A stretch of DNA of 64,000 nucleotides from Bryobacteraceae bacterium (GTDB lineage Bacteria > Acidobacteriota > Terriglobia > Bryobacterales > Bryobacteraceae), in assembly GCA_023384675.1 (NCBI GenBank), contig JAHDVK010000025.1, positions 18,486 through 82,485 on the forward strand. Reading direction: 5' to 3'. The position numbers and the translations under genes were made by a program. This document shows positions 60,195 to 64,000 of this stretch, piece by piece. How positions within the stretch are numbered: position 1 is the first letter of the stretch; every line of letters begins with the position of its first letter. The notes below the pieces were generated by a model. It searched no databases. It saw nothing but the letters and a program-made list of their open reading frames with translations, and was not told the origin of the DNA.

Positions 60195-62108
60195 ATGCGA
60201 GGGTACCGGTGTTTGCTGCTATTGCTGCTATTGGCCCAGGCGGGTGCCGGCCAGCAGTATCCTGAGAAGAACGACAGTTACGAATACGGCGGGGAGAATC
60301 TCACTCCGCAGCAGAGGGCTGGCCGGAATACGTGGTATTTCTGGACGGGCGGCGGGGAGAAGTTCTGGCGTGAGGTGGCTAAGCTGACTCACGGTGTGAC
60401 GGATCTGCTGCAGTACGTCGATTCCCGGCGGCGCCCCGAGCGATTCAAGTTGTTGGGGGTGCTGAACGATCCGGACTGCACCCAGGCGACCCAACCGGAC
60501 GAATACGGGCTCTGGATGGATGTGTGCAAGCCGGTGGCGATTCCATCGATTCCGAGCGAGTCCTCGGGGATTGTCGGGCTGCGCAAATTCAAAAATCCCA
60601 AGTTTGACAGGTTCACCTGGAGCGTGGACAAGTACATGGCGGACCCCGCGAGCGTGGAGCCACCCTACCTGATCGGCATGACCTGCGGATTCTGTCACAT
60701 TGGATTCGATCCGTTAAGTCCGCCGAAGGACATAGAAAACCCCCGCTGGTATAACATGGCGCCAGCGATTGGAAACCAATACTTCCACGAGGGCACGCTG
60801 TTCAGCCTGAAGTTGAATTCCAAGGATTTCCGCTGGCAGGTTGCCAATACCCAGCCGCGCGGCACTTCGGACACCTCGCGCTTCGCGACCGACAATATCT
60901 TCAATCCGAATGCGATCAATTCCGTGGTCCATCTCGCGCACCGCCCAAGCCATTCCGAGGTGATGAACGACGGAACCACCAGTCAGGTCCACTATATTCT
61001 GAAGGACGGCGCGGATTCGATCGGCACCGCCGGGGCGTCGCTCAGGGTCTATGTCAACATCGGCATGTGCGCGGACTACTGGTTGACCCTGCACGACCCC
61101 ATTTACGGCGTCAAGAAGCCCCAGCAGCCTTTCCGGATCGACCTTGCGCGCAAGGATTGCGAGGACTGGCGCGCGACCGAGGCGCGGATGGTGGACGCCG
61201 AAGCATTTCTGCTCACGGTCAATCCCGCGCTGTTGAAGGATGCGCCGGGCGGCGATAAGTACCTGACGAAGGACGCGGACGTGCTGCGACGCGGTGCGCT
61301 CGCTTTCGCCGACCGCTGTGCGACGTGCCACTCGAGCAAACAGCCGCCGGCAAACGTGACGGGCGACGAGGCCCGCCGCGCCTGGTTCCGCGAGGCTGTG
61401 ACGAAACCCGACTTTCTCGAGAACAACTTCCTGTCCGACGACCAGCGCCACTCGGTCAGCGAGATCGGCACGAACATGGGCCGCGCGCTGGCCACGAACG
61501 CCACGCAGGGCCACGTGTGGGAGGAGTTCTCCTCGCGCACCTATAAACAACAGCCTCCGGCGGACGAGGTGAAGGGGTTGTACAATCCCGTGAAGCCGGG
61601 CAGGCCAATCGACTTCAAACCGCCCGGCGGCGGCGTGGGCTATTACCGCACGCCGACGCTCGCGGGAATCTGGGCGACGGCGCCTTTCTTCCACAACAAC
61701 GGACTCGGGCTCTATAACGCCGACCCCAGCGTGGACGGCCGCATGGCCGCGTTTAACGACGCGATCGAAAAGCTGTTGTGGCCGGAGAAACGGCTCGGCC
61801 TCCGTTCGATGATGATCACCAGCGAGGATTCCGAACTGCCACTGGAAAGCGGCTACCGGCTGAAGATCCGCAAGGACACCCCCGTGAAACTGATCGCCAA
61901 CATCAACGCGCCTGAGCTGCAACTATTGCGGAACGACACGTTCCTGTCGCGCCTCATCGGTTGGATGATCGGACGCGGGCGTCTGTATAACACGCTGCTG
62001 CGGCGCAACCTGGCGCCGGACTTCGTGGAGGACCGCGGGCACACGTTCGCGACAGGCTTGAGCGACGAGGACAAACGCGCGCTCATCGAGTACATCAAAA
62101 CGTTCTGA
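60195..62108 (+). CDS. Dihaem c-type cytochrome resembling rubber oxygenase RoxA
   Basis: 637 aa with a signal peptide (residues 1-19, LLLLLLLAQAGAG). Two CxxCH haem sites: C164-C167-H168 (MTCGFCHIG) and C375-C378-H379 (DRCATCHSS). Length and haem spacing (211 residues) are close to Xanthomonas RoxA (about 678 aa; 191-195 and 390-394). 'GASLRVYVNIGMCADYWLTLHDPIYG' between the haems and 'YYRTPTLAGIWATAPFFHNNGLGLYN' near the end match the MauG/peroxidase-like layout of RoxA. Role: oxidative cleavage of polyisoprene or another polymer; alternatively an ordinary dihaem peroxidase. Followed 24 bp later by an OYE-like gene. Confidence 0.8.
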   Translation: MRGYRCLLLLLLLAQAGAGQQYPEKNDSYEYGGENLTPQQRAGRNTWYFWTGGGEKFWREVAKLTHGVTDLLQYVDSRRRPERFKLLGVLNDPDCTQATQPDEYGLWMDVCKPVAIPSIPSESSGIVGLRKFKNPKFDRFTWSVDKYMADPASVEPPYLIGMTCGFCHIGFDPLSPPKDIENPRWYNMAPAIGNQYFHEGTLFSLKLNSKDFRWQVANTQPRGTSDTSRFATDNIFNPNAINSVVHLAHRPSHSEVMNDGTTSQVHYILKDGADSIGTAGASLRVYVNIGMCADYWLTLHDPIYGVKKPQQPFRIDLARKDCEDWRATEARMVDAEAFLLTVNPALLKDAPGGDKYLTKDADVLRRGALAFADRCATCHSSKQPPANVTGDEARRAWFREAVTKPDFLENNFLSDDQRHSVSEIGTNMGRALATNATQGHVWEEFSSRTYKQQPPADEVKGLYNPVKPGRPIDFKPPGGGVGYYRTPTLAGIWATAPFFHNNGLGLYNADPSVDGRMAAFNDAIEKLLWPEKRLGLRSMMITSEDSELPLESGYRLKIRKDTPVKLIANINAPELQLLRNDTFLSRLIGWMIGRGRLYNTLLRRNLAPDFVEDRGHTFATGLSDEDKRALIEYIKTF

Positions 62109-62132
62109 AGCCAAGACCCTGAGGGGGGCGCC

Positions 62133-63443
62133 ATGTCCGACATGATCTTCAAACCGCTCGAGTTCCGGACGCTGAAGGTGAAAAACCGCGTCTTCCGGTC
62201 CAACATGTCCGGCCGCTTTGACAACTACGACGGCTCCGGCAACCCGGCGCGCATCAATTGGGAAACGAGGTTCGCACGCGGCGGCGTGGGGGCGGTGATC
62301 TCGTCATTCGTTCCTGTGCACGGGCGAGGGCGCATCCTGCCCAACTACGCCATGATGGACGCCGACGACAAGATCCCGTTCTGGCGCGAGGTCGGCAAGC
62401 GCGTGCATGAGTTTGACTGCCGCTTCATCCTGCAGTTGAGCCACGGCGGGCGGCAGCGCGACATCACGGGCATCGAATACCCGGAGAGCTGGAGTTCGAC
62501 GTCGAAGCCCGATCCGCTGCACGGGTTCGAGGCGCGGGCGATGACGGAAAACGAGATCGGACAGGTAGTGCAGCAGTTCGGCCAGGCAGCGCAGCGCGCT
62601 CAGCAAGCCGGGCTGGACGGCGTCGAACTGCACGGCGCTAACGGCTATCTGATCACGCAGTTCCTCAGCTCGGCGATCAACGACCGCAAGGATGGCTATG
62701 GCGGCCAGCTCGAAAACCGAGCGCGGTTCCTGCTCGAAATCGTCCGCTCGATCCGCCAGCGGTGCGGCCGCGACTTTCATCTCCAGATGAAGATCAGCGC
62801 GACGGAGAACAACAACGCAATGGTGTTGCGCGAGGAGCGCGGCAACACGATCGCGGATTCGGTTCAGGTGTGCAAGTGGCTTGAAACCGAGGGCGTGGAC
62901 GCGATCCACGTCTCCAATGGCAGCTACTTCCCGCACCCGCGCAACCCGGCGGGCGACTTGCCCGTGGATGAGTTCCTGCGCGTGTACGACTCGATGATCT
63001 CAAGCGGCACGAAGACGCTGCGGAACTTTCTCATCCTGCGCAACGACCTCACCGGGCGGCTGTTCAAGCGGCAATGGGAGAAGGAGCGTGGCACTGTGAT
63101 CGAGGGGCTGAATCTGCCTGACTCCGCGGCGATCAAGCAGGCCGTGTCGATTCCCGTGATCTGCACTGGCGGGTTCCAGACTGCGAGCGTGATCCGCGCG
63201 GCCATCAGCAGCGGCCAGTGCGACGCGGTGAGCATCGCCCGCCCGCTCATAGCAAACCCCGACTTGGTCAAGATGTTTGAGCGCGGGCTCGACCGGCCGC
63301 CGGTGCCTTGCACATACTGCAATAAGTGCCTCGTCACTGTCGTGGAGAACCCGCTGGGCTGCTATGACGAGACGCGCTTCATTACGCGCGAGGCGATGAT
63401 CCGCGACATTATGTCGGTCTTCGATCCGCCTCCCTACAAATAA
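62133..63443 (+). CDS. Old-yellow-enzyme/2,4-dienoyl-CoA-reductase-like flavoprotein
   Basis: 436 aa with GGGGGG-rich site. TIM barrel with FMN: 'MSDMIFKPLEFRTLKVKNRVFRSNMSG', 'LQLSHGGRQRD', 'GVELHGANGYLITQFLSSAINDRKDGYGGQLENRARFLLEIVRSIR', 'AISSGQCDAVSIARPLIANPDLV'. The end has C-x2-C-x2-C-x10-C (CTYCNKC ... GC), a variant of the 4Fe-4S ligand set of the TMADH/DCR subgroup, but the C-terminal FAD/NAD domain of that subgroup is absent. It reduces activated double bonds of enones or enoyl compounds. Probably co-transcribed with the RoxA-like gene. Confidence 0.9.
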   Translation: MSDMIFKPLEFRTLKVKNRVFRSNMSGRFDNYDGSGNPARINWETRFARGGVGAVISSFVPVHGRGRILPNYAMMDADDKIPFWREVGKRVHEFDCRFILQLSHGGRQRDITGIEYPESWSSTSKPDPLHGFEARAMTENEIGQVVQQFGQAAQRAQQAGLDGVELHGANGYLITQFLSSAINDRKDGYGGQLENRARFLLEIVRSIRQRCGRDFHLQMKISATENNNAMVLREERGNTIADSVQVCKWLETEGVDAIHVSNGSYFPHPRNPAGDLPVDEFLRVYDSMISSGTKTLRNFLILRNDLTGRLFKRQWEKERGTVIEGLNLPDSAAIKQAVSIPVICTGGFQTASVIRAAISSGQCDAVSIARPLIANPDLVKMFERGLDRPPVPCTYCNKCLVTVVENPLGCYDETRFITREAMIRDIMSVFDPPPYK

Positions 63444-63612
63444 GCAAGATCGGACCCTGCCACAACCCGCTCCGCCGCTTCCTCGCCACCGGGACTGCGT
63501 GAAATCACCAATCCGCCAAAGTGCCCCTTCCTTTCCAGTGCAAGAGGGGCGCGAGGGACGCTCTCGAACGCCCTCCACAACCCACTGGTTCTGAAAGAGT
63601 ATGGCCAGTGCC

Positions 63613-63634
63613 AGCCCCGACCATGAGGGAGGGG
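63613..63634. repeat. REP-like unit copy
   Basis: AGCCCCGACCATGAGGGAGG followed by GG; 21 of 22 identical to the reverse complement of the right arm at 50388-50409. Shows the unit is dispersed. Confidence 0.8.
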
Positions 63635-63672
63635 GACACCCGCGAGCTTTCGCCGCATCCGGGCCGCATCCG

Positions 63673-63724
63673 GCATCCGGGACAGCCTGCCCCGTCACAC
63701 CATACCTTCCATAAGTTACTGATA
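63673..63724 (+). repeat. 52-bp direct repeat, copy A
   Basis: Identical over 52 bp to 63949-64000; the 3' half includes CATAAGTTACTGATA. The first 22 bp occur a third time at 63876-63897. Confidence 0.85.
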
Positions 63725-63875
63725 TATATGGGCCTGCCGGCTTTCAACCGCCCCACCCAGCCCTGCCCCCTCCCCTGCCGTGCCGCCAAGTCCATTCCTT
63801 TCTATCACATACGATTTCCCCGAAAAGTGCGGTGGGACGGGTGCCTGTGTCCCTCCCCGCGGCACGCATCCGCAC

Positions 63876-63897
63876 GCATCCGGGACAGCCTGCCCCG
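63876..63897 (+). repeat. Partial copy of the 52-bp repeat (first 22 bp)
   Basis: Exact match to the first 22 bp of the two full copies (GCATCCGGGACAGCCTGCCC and CG). Confidence 0.8.
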
Positions 63898-63956
63898 CAG
63901 CATCCGCAGCATCCGGAGCAGCATCCGCAGCATCCGAGCACCCGGGCAGCATCCGG
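63898..63956 (+). repeat. Short tandem GCAGCATCCG-type array
   Basis: Five to six near-copies of a 9-10 bp unit (CAGCATCCG with small insertions). Likely slippage-prone; no coding sense. Confidence 0.7.
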
Positions 63957-64000
63957 GACAGCCTGCCCCGTCACACCATACCTTCCATAAGTTACTGATA
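63949..64000 (+). repeat. 52-bp direct repeat, copy B (at window edge)
   Basis: Identical to 63673-63724; offset 276 bp. May extend past the window. Confidence 0.85.

Larger units (their letters stand above)
63444..64000. repeat. Repeat-rich non-coding end of window
   Basis: 557 bp with no credible gene. It holds one copy of the 22-bp REP-like unit, a 52-bp direct repeat in two copies, a third partial copy, and a short tandem array of GCAGCATCCG. The right end of the window lies inside the second 52-bp copy. Confidence 0.75.

Noticed and set aside
63898..63956. CRISPR array
   Set aside because: Units are 9-10 bp without unique spacers, so it is a simple tandem repeat.

Overview
The window reads as chromosomal DNA from a high-GC acidobacterium, most probably of the Bryobacterales / 'Candidatus Solibacter' type. 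The grounds are inference from content: an 'acidobacterial duplicated orphan permease', a DUF2934 histone-like protein, tricorn-type and M61 peptidases, TrmFO-type tRNA methylation, many secreted enzymes with twin-arginine leaders, and a satellite bacterial-microcompartment gene pair. There are no rRNA or tRNA genes, no CRISPR array and no prophage. Coding density is high, and most genes fall in short operons with gaps of a few bases or ATGA-type overlaps.

Layout. 1-5.6 kb: a cut-off tricorn-like protease and an M61 peptidase (minus), then trmFO-xerC (plus). 5.6-10.3 kb: a histidine kinase / sigma-54 response regulator pair with a cupin gene (minus). 10.6-16.2 kb: a DUF4440 protein, a ThuA-like protein, a ThDP enzyme and a Pat-like acyl-CoA synthetase/acetyltransferase fusion (minus). 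16.3-21.8 kb: a small ferredoxin behind an exact sigma-54 promoter match, two secreted proteins of unknown role (minus), then miaB and a bifunctional-nuclease-family gene. 21.8-26.6 kb: a TPR protein, two permeases and a tiny AT-hook protein whose promoter is flanked by two matching palindromes. 26.7-30.1 kb: a serine-hydrolase/NamZ fusion with a pterin dehydratase, and an SDR. 30.1-36.8 kb: a Memo-family protein, a BMC shell protein, an aldehyde dehydrogenase with a long BMC-type tail, an unknown protein, recJ and a nitrilase. 36.9-40.3 kb: ferredoxin reductase, siroheme sulfite/nitrite reductase and SUMT. 40.3-44.2 kb: Gfo/Idh/MocA oxidoreductase, HEAT protein and AGE epimerase, then a VTT/DedA membrane protein. 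44.2-50.2 kb: a GT-C membrane protein, exported DUF362 and RidA proteins, a CocE-type hydrolase and a SelA-like PLP protein. 50.3-50.6 kb: a MITE-like foldback repeat. 50.7-56.6 kb: GH4 glycosidase, then a leftward galactokinase / sodium-solute symporter / FAD monooxygenase run. 56.8-63.4 kb: DUF2934 protein, ABC-type permease, a RoxA-like dihaem protein and an old-yellow-enzyme homologue. 63.4-64 kb: repeat-rich non-coding DNA.

How the genes work together (inference). Several blocks look like heterotroph functions of a polymer-degrading soil bacterium: secreted peptidases, cell-wall muropeptide salvage (NamZ fusion), sugar uptake and phosphorylation (SSS, galK, GH4, AGE) and possible oxidative polymer cleavage (RoxA-like). 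The FNR-reductase-SUMT block is a compact sulfite/nitrite assimilation unit. The most unusual system is the single BMC shell gene with an aldehyde dehydrogenase that carries two encapsulation-type helices and a C-terminal EutQ/EutT-like TPSAR segment.

Regulation. Several genes have a TAnnnT hexamer 10-15 nt before the start codon and no Shine-Dalgarno sequence, which suggests leaderless transcripts. Other genes have strong AGGAGG sites.
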